From Megalonaias nervosa (taxonomy: Eukaryota > Mollusca > Bivalvia > Unionida > Unionidae), in contig JAECUM010003682.1 in the NCBI GenBank assembly GCA_016617855.1, positions 1 through 64,000 of the forward strand: a stretch of DNA of 64,000 bases, read 5' to 3'. Each line of letters begins with the position of its first letter. Positions within the stretch are counted from its first letter, which is position 1. The notes beneath the pieces were generated by a model that was not told the DNA's origin, ran no database searches, and was given only the letters and a program-made list of their open reading frames with translations. The position numbers and the translations under genes are program-made. Below are positions 24,222-35,214 of the stretch, piece after piece.

Positions 24222-24728
24222 ATGAGTAGAATTTCAAAATTTACAGAATTCCAAATGCACTTGGAGTATGACAGGCGCCTGCTAGATGAGGTAGCTATGG
24301 AAGCAATCCATGAAGGAGTCAGAATTGAAGAAGAGGAAGAAAAAGAAGAAAGAAGAGGAGACGGAAAGAAGAAAGAAAGGATCCTCATGATTAGGTCAGT
24401 GTGTAAGGTGAAACCTGAAGTCAGGACACCAACACCACCACTACTACCACTACCGCCACCACATCAGCCACAGCCACAACCACTACCACCAGTACCAAGA
24501 GCTGCTGTCCCCCAAATGGAAAACTGGGACGAAGATTTGGAGAGACAGTGGCAAGATTGGGAGCCGCAGAGATCTCATCATCCCCGGGTCTGGCATAGGA
24601 GAAGACAGAGGGAACAAGTATTCACTATTCCTCAACCATCTGCACTCCCAACCACATGCATCAACAGGGAGTATGACTGGAGTAGACGATGTTTGTGTGG
24701 TGCCCGGCCTGGAAGGTGCCAACATTGA
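24222..24728 (+). CDS. Element A Pro-rich acidic protein, unrecognised
   Basis: Intact 168-codon frame with a plausible promoter. Residues 1-35 look helical; 36-55 form a Glu/Lys/Arg-rich segment; 65-90 form a Pro/Gln-rich tract (PPLLPLPPPHQPQPQPLPP); the C-terminal part has Trp/Arg-rich WDEDLERQWQDWEPQ and a CLCGARPGRC end. One of the few unbroken frames in A. No family recognised. Confidence 0.5.
   Translation: MSRISKFTEFQMHLEYDRRLLDEVAMEAIHEGVRIEEEEEKEERRGDGKKKERILMIRSVCKVKPEVRTPTPPLLPLPPPHQPQPQPLPPVPRAAVPQMENWDEDLERQWQDWEPQRSHHPRVWHRRRQREQVFTIPQPSALPTTCINREYDWSRRCLCGARPGRCQH
24566..24722 (+). repeat. 155-bp segment with inverted copy at 25341-25493
   Basis: The 3' part of the Pro-rich gene recurs in inverse orientation at 25341-25493, with a GT-rich stretch and related AACAAAAACACTTGTCCC units between the copies. 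This indicates a local inverted duplication. Confidence 0.8.
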
Positions 24729-24817
24729 AAGGTGTTTTTGGAGTCCACAAATACAGCACTTCTCAGGGCTAAACATATCTCTAGAAAAGACAGCCTAATC
24801 AAGTTGGCAATAATATG

Positions 24818-24821
<4 letters not shown>

Positions 24822-24866
<45 letters not shown>

Positions 24867-25121
24867 GTGTGCGTATGTGTGCGCGCGTATGTTTGTGTGT
24901 AAGTGTTTGTTTTTCCTTAACAAACAATACTTGTCCCGGAACACAAAAAATAGTGTTTGTGTGTGTGTTTGTTTTTCCCTTAACAAAAACACTTGTCCCT
25001 AAACACAAAATTAGTGTTTGTGTGTTTGTGTGTGTATGTGTGAGCGTGTATGTTTGTGTATGTGTGTTTGTTTTTTCCGTAACAAAAAACACTTGTTTCT
25101 TAACACAAAAACGTGTGTGTG

Positions 25122-25212
<91 letters not shown>

Positions 25213-25340
25213 TTGTGCTCGCGTACATTTTAGTGTATGTGTATTTGTTTTTTTCCTTAACAAAAAACACTTGTCCCTATACACAAAAAATAGTGTTTGT
25301 GTGTGTATGTGTTTGTGTGCGCACGCGTACGTTTGTTTCC
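24822..25340. repeat. GT microsatellites with interspersed tandem unit
   Basis: GT runs at 24822-24860 and 25115-25210 alternate with four copies of a roughly 60-100-bp unit containing TTAACAAAAAACACTTGTCCC. All reading frames here are low-complexity and not genes. Confidence 0.9.
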
Positions 25341-25487
25341 AGGCCGGGCACCACACAAACATCGTCTGCTCCAGTCATTCTCCCTGTCGATGCTTGTGGT
25401 TGGGAGTGCAGGTGGTTGAGGGATAGTGAATACTTGTTCCCTCTGTCCTCTCCTATGCCATACCTGGGGATGATGCGGTCTCTGCGG

Positions 25488-25493
<6 letters not shown>
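25341..25493 (-). repeat. inverted copy of 24566-24722
   Basis: Reverse complement of the end of the Pro-rich gene, including the CLCGARPG-coding bases. It is directly followed by a 90-bp GT run. Confidence 0.8.

Positions 25494-25582
<89 letters not shown>
25494..25582. repeat. (GT)n microsatellite
   Basis: Uninterrupted GT dinucleotide run of about 90 bp. Confidence 0.95.
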
Positions 25583-25584
<2 letters not shown>

Positions 25585-25739
25585 CCTGCGCGCGTACGTT
25601 TGGTATTAGTGTGTTGGCTTGTAAAAATTTATTTTAGGTTAGCACTACTATCTCTGTGGATTGTTTGGTAGGTGATATGGTAGTTGGTAAGAGGGAATGT
25701 TTTCCTTCACGTCCGTGCTTGAAGTATATAAAGTATAGC

Positions 25740-26426
25740 CAATAATATGATTTTAGAGTTGTTAAAAGATTTTCCACCAAGAAGCCCTTTTTTTCCTAAT
25801 CAACGAGTCTTCCTTTGGCTATCGAAGACCTCTTTCGACAATAGCTCTATCCACAAGATCAAACTCGATCCTTTGGGACCTCCGTCAAAATTAACAACTA
25901 ACGCAAACACTGCGTGACCCTAACGTCTGTGGGATGTCTGACACCCACCTGATTGGTACTCTTTCGACAACACAAAGTACACTAAGTACGCAAAATTCCA
26001 ACTATACTAAATACACGTAACAAAATCAAAAACTAACTACACTAGGTTAATTACACATGTAACTCACACGTCATTGGAGATAGGGCTGTCCACTAGTACA
26101 ACTCGACTAAATTCGATCAAATACGTGCGGCCTAGCATTTGGGCGCGTGCACCGTGGGGCTTTCCTGTGTCGATTGGCGGCTCTCTTCCTGTGTCCTTTC
26201 CTCCTTTTCCGCTGCCAGACATAAATAAAAAGTGCGACATCGCACATAAAAACGGAGTTGTGATGGCACCAATCTCACAGCCCCGACCAATTGAGAAGCC
26301 TGACCTTCAGGCATTAACCAGTCGCGAAAGCACTGAGTATGCATAGGTGACTTAAATCCTTTTTTAGTTAGAATGATTCTAGACATTCATTCAGATTCAC
26401 TTCGAAACTAGCCAGAACAGCACGTC
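25740..26426. other. noncoding stretch with short stem-loops
   Basis: No gene. Two perfect 6-bp stem hairpins occur, GTGCGA/TCGCAC (26232-26245) and GCCTGA/TCAGGC (26298-26312). The second is followed by ATTAACCAGTCGCG, which recurs after a hairpin at 37978-37992. Confidence 0.45.
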
Positions 26427-26429
26427 GTG

Positions 26430-27353
26430 ATGGAACTCAAAGCTGCAGCACAAAGCGTGGCGCCAAGATGGCTACCAGCTATTGCAGTTATTCCTGCACC
26501 ATCCTTAAGGGCCATTAAGGCACTTGGAAAGAAGCAAGCTTCGAATTGGAGTCTGCGAGCTGGAGCAAAGAGAACAACGCTTCTATTAACCTGGGATATT
26601 AACACTGAGAGCGAGGACTTGAATACAGAGATATTAGGAGATTATGGTATCGCTAAAAAGAAAAGCAATAGGAAACGTATTGGGAGAAGGAAACCTGCTC
26701 AAGACAAGGCGGCTAACCACTCCTATACATCGGCTACAGATTTTAGCAATATACCTGGACTCCCACACCAGATACAGGCTCCCCAAATGCTTAGTACTAC
26801 ATCCACCCTAACCATCTCTCGGCAGAATATTTTGAAGGACGGAGAAGCTTAAACGGACCCTATCACTTCGGAAGCTACCGCAGAAACTGAGATGTTAACA
26901 CAGCTACATCAAGACTCGGAAGAGAAACAGAGCACAGATGAACAGAACTCAGATAATGAAGTCGAAGAAGTGGAAGATGAGGGTGATGATATTGAGGATG
27001 AGGAGACAAAAGAATTTGTGCAACACTATGAAAAATTCGGACTAGAGGAAACCTTAACCAGCTATAATAAAGCCAAGAACTTCGTTAGTTCTATAACATA
27101 CATGGGATGGAGATCATTAAGCACTAACAAACCTAGCCCCCAGCAATGGCTATTTGCACAGCGCATTCTCACTCAACATTATGACAAGGCCTACCACGAG
27201 TATCTTGTCACCACCCTCAATGAATTTGCCAAAGAGCTATCAGAAATGTACGGGGTTGAGGCAATACCCGATGGAGCATATAAAGAACTACGCACTGCGG
27301 GAGAGTTACAAGACAAAGAACACCGCCAGAAAACCTTCAGGCTGCTGACCTAA
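26430..27353 (+). pseudogene. unrecognised ORF with one in-frame stop
   Basis: From an ATG at 26430, a single frame of about 308 codons is split only by a TAA at 26850-26852. The N-terminal half is basic and Ala-rich (SLRAIKALGKKQ). The second half has a long acidic tract (NEVEEVEDEGDDIEDEE) then an apparently helical domain with MGWRSLST and QWLFAQRIL. It could be the structural-type ORF of an unidentified mobile element inserted in A, or an A gene. A stem-loop follows the final stop immediately. Confidence 0.4.
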
Positions 27354-27354
27354 C

Positions 27355-27370
27355 AGCCCTTTTTAGGGCT
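27355..27370 (+). promoter_or_regulatory. stem-loop directly after the stop codon
   Basis: AGCCCTTTTTAGGGCT forms a 6-bp stem with a TTTT loop two bases after the stop at 27351-27353. Size, loop length and position recall the histone mRNA 3' stem-loop, except that the first base pair is A-T rather than G-C. A role in 3'-end formation is inference. Confidence 0.35.
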
Positions 27371-27750
27371 CCAAAATTGCCTTATTATTGTAGGGATTCC
27401 ATTTCGGCTTGGAATCACAATTCCATCAAAACACGATTCTGACTTGATCCTTTATCCAATGTTCAAAATTCAAAACGTGTATCTAATATTGAACAAGCTC
27501 TTCTTATGACGCTTAGACATACTAGTAACAAAATATTTTAGGGTTTTGTGTTATGTACACTATGTACTTGATATTTTTTGGTTGCTAGGTTATAGAAAAC
27601 TTTATTTACTCTTACTGCGTGACTCTAATTACAATTGTGGCTAACACAACATTGACAATAGGGATATCCAATAATTACACAAGTGGGTTAAATTTGACTG
27701 TAGCAGGCCTTGGCGTTTCAGATGCGTTCCGGTCGACGTTTGGCGTGTCC

Positions 27751-27755
27751 CTCCG
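27751..27755. other. left 5-bp duplication of element B (CTCCG)
   Basis: CTCCG precedes the AGCAGCAG left end of element B. TTCCG follows its CTGCTGCT right end at 37641-37645. One base differs, so the duplication is probable rather than certain. Confidence 0.55.
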
Positions 27756-28003
27756 AGCAGCAGAGAGAGCGAATCCTACAAAATTTCAATTAGAGATTAC
27801 GCTGAAAACTGAAGTTTCCCATAAAAACGAAAATACAAAACGTCAATAACGTCAAAACCGAATCTCTAACCGACCCGAAACTTTTCCGATCAGGTTAGCT
27901 TATTTTTGTTACTTTATTTTTTTTACTTCTATGATTTCGTCGTTATGGCGTTTTCGTTTACTTGCACGCTGACTCATTCGTTGTTGTCGCCCTCCCTGCT
28001 GCT
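27756..28003. repeat. Element B left terminal inverted repeat
   Basis: Matches 37396-37640 inversely. Its outer edge (AGCAGCAGAGAGAGCGA) reappears inverted at its inner edge (GTCGCCCTCCCTGCTGCT). Each TIR is therefore itself bordered by short inverted repeats. Confidence 0.9.
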
Positions 28004-28030
28004 TGTAATTAAATCATTATTATATCAATA

Positions 28031-28990
28031 ATGGAATCTCACACAGCTAAACTAGCTCGACTGCGACTAGAGGCGATTAAGAAATATCTCCCCGTCCGTG
28101 ATTCTGTCAAGCAGCAACTACAAGAGCGTCAGGAGTCTCAGGTGGAATTTACGGAGGGTACATAACGGTTATTTAAACCAGTTGTCGAACCAACAAAAGA
28201 AAATTGTTAAAGCAACTGAGGCAACACAAAAAGCTCTTGAAACATTGCCTGTTGATATTGCTGGGCGTCTTCTACCTCCTCAACAACCACCCGGTCAACC
28301 TCCTCAACCACAACCTAAACCACCAAAAGCCAAAACCAAGATAATAGATAAATTTACGCCTGAAGGTATTACCGCTATCTGTGACCCAAACCAAGTAGTT
28401 CAAATTGCCTCGTATGGATATCATCAAAGAGAAAAATATGTAAAACCCGAATATATTGGTACTCTGAAATATAACGATTGGATCAAGGATGTATGTCATA
28501 TCTATACTGATATTCCGCAAATCAGATATGAGGAAGATATTAATCAGTTTAATATTTTTAGCCAGGCAGTAAATGAGTATACTAAACGGGCAATAAAGGA
28601 AAGGAGACAAAAAGAAGAAGAAATGAAGCAGAAACTGGAAAAAGCAAGAGCAAAAAGGAAGGCTTCAAAAACAAGTAAAAAAAGAACAGTGGAAACAACA
28701 AATAAAGAAGAAGAATGGCATGATACAAGTTCTGACCCCGGCGCAACTGGAAGTTGTATAGGTACAGGTACCAGTGGAAGTGGTCTTATTACTCTATGTC
28801 CCAATAAAGTCCTTACCGATGTTAAACGATTAGAATTCTAATTGGCGGAAAACGAGCTGGTAATAATTCCCCAGAAATCATTAATGAGGCAGCTGCTATT
28901 TGTCAGAGATTATTTACAGGTGGTATCATGGATATTAATGTTTATCGAGCCTTCATCGATGAAATTGCCGATGATTATCACAGTGATTAA
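28031..28990 (+). pseudogene. Element B ORF1, conserved hypothetical
   Basis: ATG at 28031 (MESHTAKLARLRLEAIKKYL), frameshift near 28140, then a long frame with a Pro/Gln linker (PPQQPPGQPPQPQPKPP), a helical middle and a Lys/Glu-rich coiled coil. A break occurs at 28839-28841, after which IGGKRAGNNSPEII..A..I leads to the final stop at 28988-28990. The C-terminal LIG.K.AGN.S.EI pattern is common in uncharacterised Polinton proteins. Element C has the same gene running off the window end. Confidence 0.55.
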
Positions 28991-29024
28991 GGCTATACAA
29001 TTAGATCAGTGACAAGAAAATAAG

Positions 29025-29550
29025 ATGATTATACATAATGCTCACCGTGGACCAACCGTGGTCAGGGTGATAAATTCGCGATTACCTACAAATAAAGCGT
29101 ACTATGGACATGGACTCGGTGATGTTGTTCAGGGTATATTTAGAGGGATAGCTCCGAAAGCAATACTGATTGCAAAGCAACTGGGGATCAAAGCTATTGA
29201 TGTTGTTCGTGATAAAGGTATTGGTGTTGTTGGTGACGTTGCCGGTAAAGCATTCTCGGCAATCAAGGATAGACTAGCACGATTAGTACGACGAAAACCT
29301 CAGCCAGTAAAATTACCCAGCACAGAAGTTATGCCTGCAAATGTTAGTAAAATAATAAAACAAGCTGCGAATGAAAAATTAGCAGAATTGGCTATACCTT
29401 CACATGTTAGTAAATAATAAATCAAGCTACGAATCAAGAACTAGCAGTAATGGTGTTGCCATTGATGGCTGGTGTACCACTATCAGGAAAAGAAGAGAAA
29501 AAATATAGCTGCTAGTCTGAGAGCTGGAAGTGGTCTTCGTGTTAGACGAT
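29025..29550 (+). pseudogene. Element B pX-like basic virion protein
   Basis: The frame starts MIIHNAHRGPTVVRV and contains GHGLGDVVQGIFRGIAPK, Gly/Ala/Val-rich helices and a basic RLARLVRRKPQP segment. A stop at 29415-29417 interrupts an apparently duplicated tail; the last part (GSGLRVRR-like end) lies in another frame to about 29550. The element C homologue (63465-63899) is intact. It resembles adenovirus-type core or membrane-active minor proteins in composition. That function is inference. Confidence 0.6.
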
Positions 29551-29566
29551 AACAAATATAATAAAG

Positions 29567-30899
29567 ATGTTCAGACGTATATCTGATCCCGCATTCGACA
29601 TGGACACACCAGTTCTCAAAGGTGAATCGGTACGTGATTATCAGTATTATTCTTATGACGCACGTGTACCTGACGAACGTGGAAGAATCGAATTACAAGT
29701 TCAGGATACAAGCAGATATTTCTTAACTGCTGAGGCATTCATCGAAGTAGAAGGTAGACTTTTAAAATTAGATAATACAGATTATGGAATTGGTGATCGA
29801 GTTAGTTTTGTTAATAATGGTATTATGGCGTTATTTAAAAGTGCCACATACAAGATTGATGGTCGAGAAATTGAGGTTTGTCATAACGACATCGACGTTG
29901 CCACGACGATACTTGGTTTTGCAAGATACAGCGATGATTACTCGAGATCAACTGGTCCATCAATGATGTTTGCAAAGGATACAACTGATCATCCAGAAAA
30001 CAGAAACGTAACACTAAATGCAGCTGGGGATACAGTTGCATCAATGAATGAAAATTATTTCTACTTGGAATTCGCATCACGTCGATCAATGCTGGGCAAC
30101 GATGAAAGATTTTCATGTGCAATTCCACTGTCACATATCTTTGGATTTTGTAGAAATGTTAGAAAGGTCATTTTCGGAGCAAAACATACAATCGTCCTTG
30201 TGAGAAAACCTACAGACGATGATGCAATATGGCACGCTGAAGGAGTTAATCCAGCTGCAACCATAGCACTTCATGGAAAAGTAATTCTGACAAAACTTTC
30301 TTTGTGGATGCCAACAATGACTCCATCACTAACCGAGGAACATCGGCTACTTTCTTTTAATGGACAGAGGCGGTAAATCAAAATTATCATATTTGACAAT
30401 GACCACAGATAGTGTTCAAAGAAACATTAATGGTTTATTCACATGGAAGATAGCATCACAGCAAGGTATCTCTGCACCGCGACATATATTCATTGCTTTC
30501 CAAGATGCTGCACGAGTAAACTCGCAAACACGCAGTATAATATTTGACAAACTTGGTGCTACTGAAGTTTCACTGAGAATAAATGGACATCAAGAACCAG
30601 CTGAGGATATATTACTGGATTTTGATAACAATCATGTTGCACGTGCATATCATCGTTTGATGACATTCATGGGGCGTGATCAAAATATTGATACTGGTTT
30701 GCAAATATCTCGGTGGGATTTTACAACATTGTATACGATCTATTATTTCTCACTGGAACACTTGGATTTGTTCAGACAATCAGTAGTTGATATACACTTT
30801 CGAGCTCGTGTGACGAGAGGAGCAGCTGTTGCTAATTACAGAGTAATTGCAGTTATACTCAGCGATAAAACGATGCTACTCGAAGGTGTTGGTGGATGA
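29567..30899 (+). pseudogene. Element B major capsid protein (hexon-like)
   Basis: Two frames (29567-30376, 30360-30899) joined by one frameshift give a protein of about 440 residues, aligned throughout with the element C capsid gene. Family-typical segments are IPLSHIFGFCRNVRKVIFGAKHT, VLVRKPTDDDAIW and SLWMPTMTPS near the middle, and IYYFSLEHLDLFRQSVVDIHF near the end. Size, pattern and neighbours fit the double jelly-roll capsid of Polintons/adintoviruses. The 3' end runs straight into fibre-gene sequence through a deletion. Confidence 0.82.
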
Positions 30900-31383
30900 T
30901 AAAGATACTACAATCGATGTCAAATTAAATACACTCGCAGATGATTTCTTTGGAAGTCCAATGGTTGTTGACGTAAAACTCTCTGAAATTAACGCAAAAC
31001 TCAACGATATTGTGAGTGCAATTCCTGATACCTTTCAAAAAACTAATTTGATTAAAATTCCTCACAAGCAGATTAACAATATCGTAAACACAGTATCATC
31101 AGGATCTTGTTGATCATGGTCACAGCAAAATAACACTATCAAACATACCGCGGAAGTCACTGGTGTATATAGGCTGTCTGTGTTCAGCGGTGCAAAATTT
31201 AGTATATTTACCTCGTATCTATGTTGTCATTCAATCGATGCTTTTTCCGGAACTATGTCTATTGTGTTAAATAAAAATGACGAAGAAATATTTATACTGG
31301 AACCATCTGATAAAAAAGTAACCGCAGCGTCTTACTGGTCGTGTCTGGAATTTGTCGCTGAAACACCACAATTAATTACTTAA
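30900..31383 (+). pseudogene. Element B fibre-like protein, 3' remnant
   Basis: Corresponds to the C-terminal half of the element C gene at 60147-61142 (FFGSP..VD..L..INA, IPHKQINNIV, EIFILEPSDKK, FVAETPQLIT). A TGA at 31111-31113 interrupts it. The N-terminal half, the protease and the pVI-like gene are missing between the capsid end and here. Confidence 0.75.
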
Positions 31384-31429
31384 TATCGAGTATACGATTT
31401 CACCAACGTCAGATCTGAGCATCGTAAAC

Positions 31430-31905
31430 AAATACAGATACGAGCAAGTGTGTTTGTTACAGACCCAACTGAAAAACATCACTGACGAGTATACAATAAA
31501 AATAAAAAAAATACCGCAGACGTATCGTCGTTACTGACATAATTGTTTTTCTGCATCCGCGGTCGTCGCTGGAACAGCAACTATAATCGGATCATTGTCA
31601 GCGTCACACATAATAGCACAATAGGAATTGGTGTTGCAGTTATAACCGGTGTTGCTGGTATTCTTAATATAATTGCAAAAAAGATATCTACGTGTGCGGC
31701 TGATAAATTACACGAATATCAAATATTGCTATCAGCGGCAACACACGCACACGCCAAATTATCATCGCTGATATGATCAGGACTCGGCGACGGAGCAATA
31801 TCAGATCAGGAATTCGTAGAAATGATTAACGTTTACCACGCCGCCGGAGGTGTGGTAACTGGAAATCAAAACCCGCCTTCCGAAACAGCGACAAAGTCAC
31901 CTTAA
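31430..31905 (+). pseudogene. Element B membrane protein remnant
   Basis: Shifted frames match the two-membrane-segment protein of element C (GVAVITGVAGILNIIAKKISTC; ADKLHEYQ). The gene stops at about 31905, before the separate start of the penton-like gene. In C the two are fused in one frame. Confidence 0.6.
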
Positions 31906-31941
31906 TATAAAATCAGGAAGTAAATGATAATATCATCAACG

Positions 31942-32480
31942 ATGACATCACAAGAACTCCTCCAACAAATCGTCGCTAATACAACACCACCAACTACGAT
32001 GATATCAACGAGCTCAACTAATCCTGAATTTGATATTATCTTTCCAACAGCAATTCCAGCGAAAGAAATCGCGCTAGCACAATTGCGAGTATATAACAGT
32101 TGGCCAAATATAAGATCAAAATCATTTGGTGGGTTACCCGCAAATAATTCGTTAGTGTTTTCTTATAAAAATAAACCCGATGGAACTCCAGATTGGCAAG
32201 TTGTAGGTATTCCTGCTGGCAGTTATCAAATCAAACAGATCAACGATGAATTCCAACGTAGAAAAAAATCTCTAACAGGGCGAGAATCTAAAATCGCTAT
32301 TACGGTTCATGAGCCAACATTATCGTCCACGATAGAAGTATCAACGCCGGACTACACCGTAGATATTTATCAATCATCGATCAGAACTGTATTAGGATGG
32401 CCGGAAGTAGCACTGGTTTATGAGGGACCTCCAGAACCTAAACGTGATGATTTCGCCACAGACAATAAATGTTTTATTCT
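31942..32480 (+). pseudogene. Element B penton-like minor capsid, 5' part fused to polymerase
   Basis: From MTSQELLQQIV the frame matches the element C gene at 59642 for about 175 residues (STNPEFDIIFPTAIPAKEIALAQLRVY, SVLGW-type VLGWPEVALVYEG). After PEPKRDDFAT it jumps into sequence homologous to the middle of the polymerase, marking a deletion breakpoint. Predicted as the single-jelly-roll penton-type protein by position and pattern; not proven. Confidence 0.6.
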
Positions 32481-35023
32481 TACTTTGAAATACACGAACA
32501 CCGATAAAATCGACGCTGATGGCGGTGATGAAATCACTGTCGAACGATTACTCAGTAATTGTCTTACCGTTCCGTCAGTTGGTACACATGCTGCTCAGAA
32601 GAAAAATTTAGGAAACCAACACGATTGGAACTTCTTGACGTGCAGCTCAGCTGCACAGAATACGGACACGGCGGATTATGGAATACTAAATACGATCACA
32701 AAGATGTTATTTCCGTCGACATGGTTGCATGTTATCCAGGAAGTTTTCTTGGATATGGAGACTGTTCCGAGTATTTCAAGCGATTTGGTCATCCAACACA
32801 CGAGATGGTTAGAGTTTCGATAAATGGATCTTTACCTGAATTTTACCTGACCGGATTTGCTAAAATTATGTCATTTGAGTTCATTCGGAATCTTCATCCG
32901 ATTGTTTATGTTTGGTTTTGGAGACATTTTTCAGAAAAAATGTTGGGTTCCAAAAGTTTTAGTTAGATATATAATTGATGCGGAAATTTTAGTATCATCG
33001 ACATTCAATGAAGCAATTGTATCGCATAATTCTCAAAAACAGGTTTGGTTACCACAGCAGAAGAAACACTCCGATGATGAAAATCCTGATATAACTGATT
33101 ATAAAAATAAACTCGCAAAGGATCTTGGGAGAAAAAACAAATTGGTAAATTTACGCAAGGGGATCATATGACCACAAACGACAATGTTGTAGATTAATCA
33201 TGGATGATGCGGAATTGGATTTTATAATTACTGATACGACAGAGAGGTACTTTTATAGGCAGAGAAAATGTTTATTTATCTGATGGAACTAAATTGGGTA
33301 CAATCGTGAGCTACACTGATGGTGAATCACCGCAGTTTACTCATTTAAGATCTTCGATGCTTGCGTATGTTTCGATAAATTTATTATCGATGATAAACAG
33401 ATTTTGTGATATCGCGGTTAGAGTCGCAACAGATTCATTTTATATCAATAACAAATATACAGAATCACTGAAACACTTAAAAACTTCCAATGACGCTGAC
33501 TGGGGAAAGTGGAGAATAAAACGAGAACAAATTCTTGATTATTCTGAATCTGCTGATTACAGATCAGACGGGGGCCCCGAGTGACCGAGTGGTCTAAAGC
33601 GCTCTCCGTTACGGATCACTGCCATCTCACCTCTGTCTGCGTGGGTTCGAATCTAGGATTCGGCGAATGTGGATATGTGAGAAAGCTTGCCAGTAGCTTC
33701 TCGTGGGTCGGTGGTTCTTTCCGGGGATTTCCCGGTTTCTTCCTCCACCATTAATACTGGCCGCCATGTATAGCCTATCGTGTGCTGAAAAATGGCGTTA
33801 AGCCCCACATCAACAACAACAACAACAACAGATCAGAGGAAATATTTTAAAAAAATAATCGTTTATCGGAATTGTCATCGGCTCCATCTGTGTTTGATCC
33901 TGTAACCCATTATAAGACTGTTTATCTCAACGGGTGCGGTGGTTCTGGTAAAACAACACGTGCGATTGAATTATTTCGACGATTAAATAAATCCGCCGAT
34001 ATGATTGTTTTGACACCCACACATTGACTTGCACGAGAAATGAACGAACGTGGAGTTAATTCGTGTACATATCGCAGTTTCTTTCGATGGAAGGGAGATA
34101 CATGGACTTCACAACGAATGGGTGAGAGATATATTCCTAAGATTATTATTTGGGATGAGATCTGTACGGTATCGTTGGAGGTATTAAAAATATTTCTCGA
34201 TTGGTTGCTAACGAGAAATACTGCGATTATCATGTGTAGTGATCATGGTCAACCACCTCCTTTTGTTGGATCATCTCCGCACGAATGGCTGAAAAAGTTC
34301 GTTGATTATTACGAGGAGATAACTAATGATCATAGAGGTACTGATGAAACGCTGAAAGAATTTAAAAGATTGATCAGACTGCATCCATATAGAATTCGGT
34401 GTAAGATAATGCGTGAAATGATTCCAGAGACTACGATGAATGATTTTTGGAATTTATGGAAACCTGATGATTTGATAGTTGCAAGTAAGAAGACAGTTCG
34501 TGATACGCTTCAGCAAAAATTATTTCTGTTACATAAAGAAAAGTTTTCAGAGTTACATGTGCCGCTTTGTTATTGCCCAACAGATACACGAAAACAAAAT
34601 ATTAAAGTTGATATTCCAGGAACGAATGAGAAACAAAATCTCGTTCTTAATGATATTGTTGTTGATGATGTTAGTGCAGTTGAGAACGCGTAAACGATGG
34701 ATAAGTCACCATGGGCGTTAGGTTACGCTATGACGATTCACTCGTCACAGGGATTAACTATTTCTGATACAAATATCTGGATTGTCGATGATCGGATCGA
34801 GTGGTCAAATTTAGTTTATCTAGCGGTTTTGAGAGTCAGAAAAATATCTCGGCTGAAGAGAGTTGTAATAGATCACATAATGACCGAGGAAATAACTGAT
34901 AGAAATATCAAAGATGTTGTCAAGAATAAATTAGTTGGTTATCGTCAATCTGACCAAAAAAGAAAAAAAATAACAAAATTAAACGTGATTTTGATCTCGA
35001 TATTGATTTTATCATGGCACTGA
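32481..35023 (+). pseudogene. Element B polymerase-helicase, broken
   Basis: Segments in several frames match the element C protein. They are the LLSNCLTVPSVGTH block, the SVDMVACYPGSFLG-type palm motif A at about 32718, VRVATDSFYINN (motif C-like) at about 33420, a P-loop GGSGKTTRAIELF at about 33935, IIIWDEI at about 34145, CSDHGQ at about 34220 and MTIHSSQGLT at about 34732. A SINE splits the gene at 33568-33838. The N-terminal 300 or so residues are deleted. Confidence 0.82.
33568..33838 (+). repeat. tRNA-derived SINE inside the element B helicase gene
   Basis: A Ser-tRNA-like head (GAGTGACCGAGTGGTCTAAAG box A; GGGTTCGAATC box B) is followed by a body ending CTGGCCGCCATGTATAGCC and a CAACAA-type tail. 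It is the same family as 331-547 and 48683-48930. It inserted after element B and is the youngest layer in this nest. Confidence 0.88.
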
Positions 35024-35214
35024 AACAACAACAGAATAATCATTGTGCGAGCTGTAACACAGTAATGTTGTGGCAATATTCGAATAATAATCCAAAACAA
35101 TTCACCGTGGATAGAATTAATAGTAATCTCGGTCACACACGTGAAAATGTGATATTGACCTGTCTTGAGTATAATCGATGTAGGGGTGCTAGTGTTCTGC
35201 TTTTACAGAAATGA
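35014..35214 (+). CDS. Element B HNH nuclease domain
   Basis: CASC....QFTVDRINSNLGHTRENVILTC.E.N is the zinc-associated HNH fold. It follows the helicase directly; in C the same domain follows the polymerase-helicase. The frame relation differs between copies because of different short A-run indels, which suggests an originally continuous helicase-HNH protein. Its 3' end overlaps the convergent integrase by 12 bp, as in C. Confidence 0.7.
   Translation: MALKQQQNNHCASCNTVMLWQYSNNNPKQFTVDRINSNLGHTRENVILTCLEYNRCRGASVLLLQK

Noticed and set aside
24795..25637. Long Cys/Val-rich (plus) and Thr/His-rich (minus) frames
   Set aside because: They are translations of GT/CA dinucleotide runs.
33568..33640. 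Possible tRNA-Ser gene
   Set aside because: Box A and B are present, but the acceptor and anticodon stems do not pair well. The sequence continues into a SINE body shared with 331-547 and 48683-48930.
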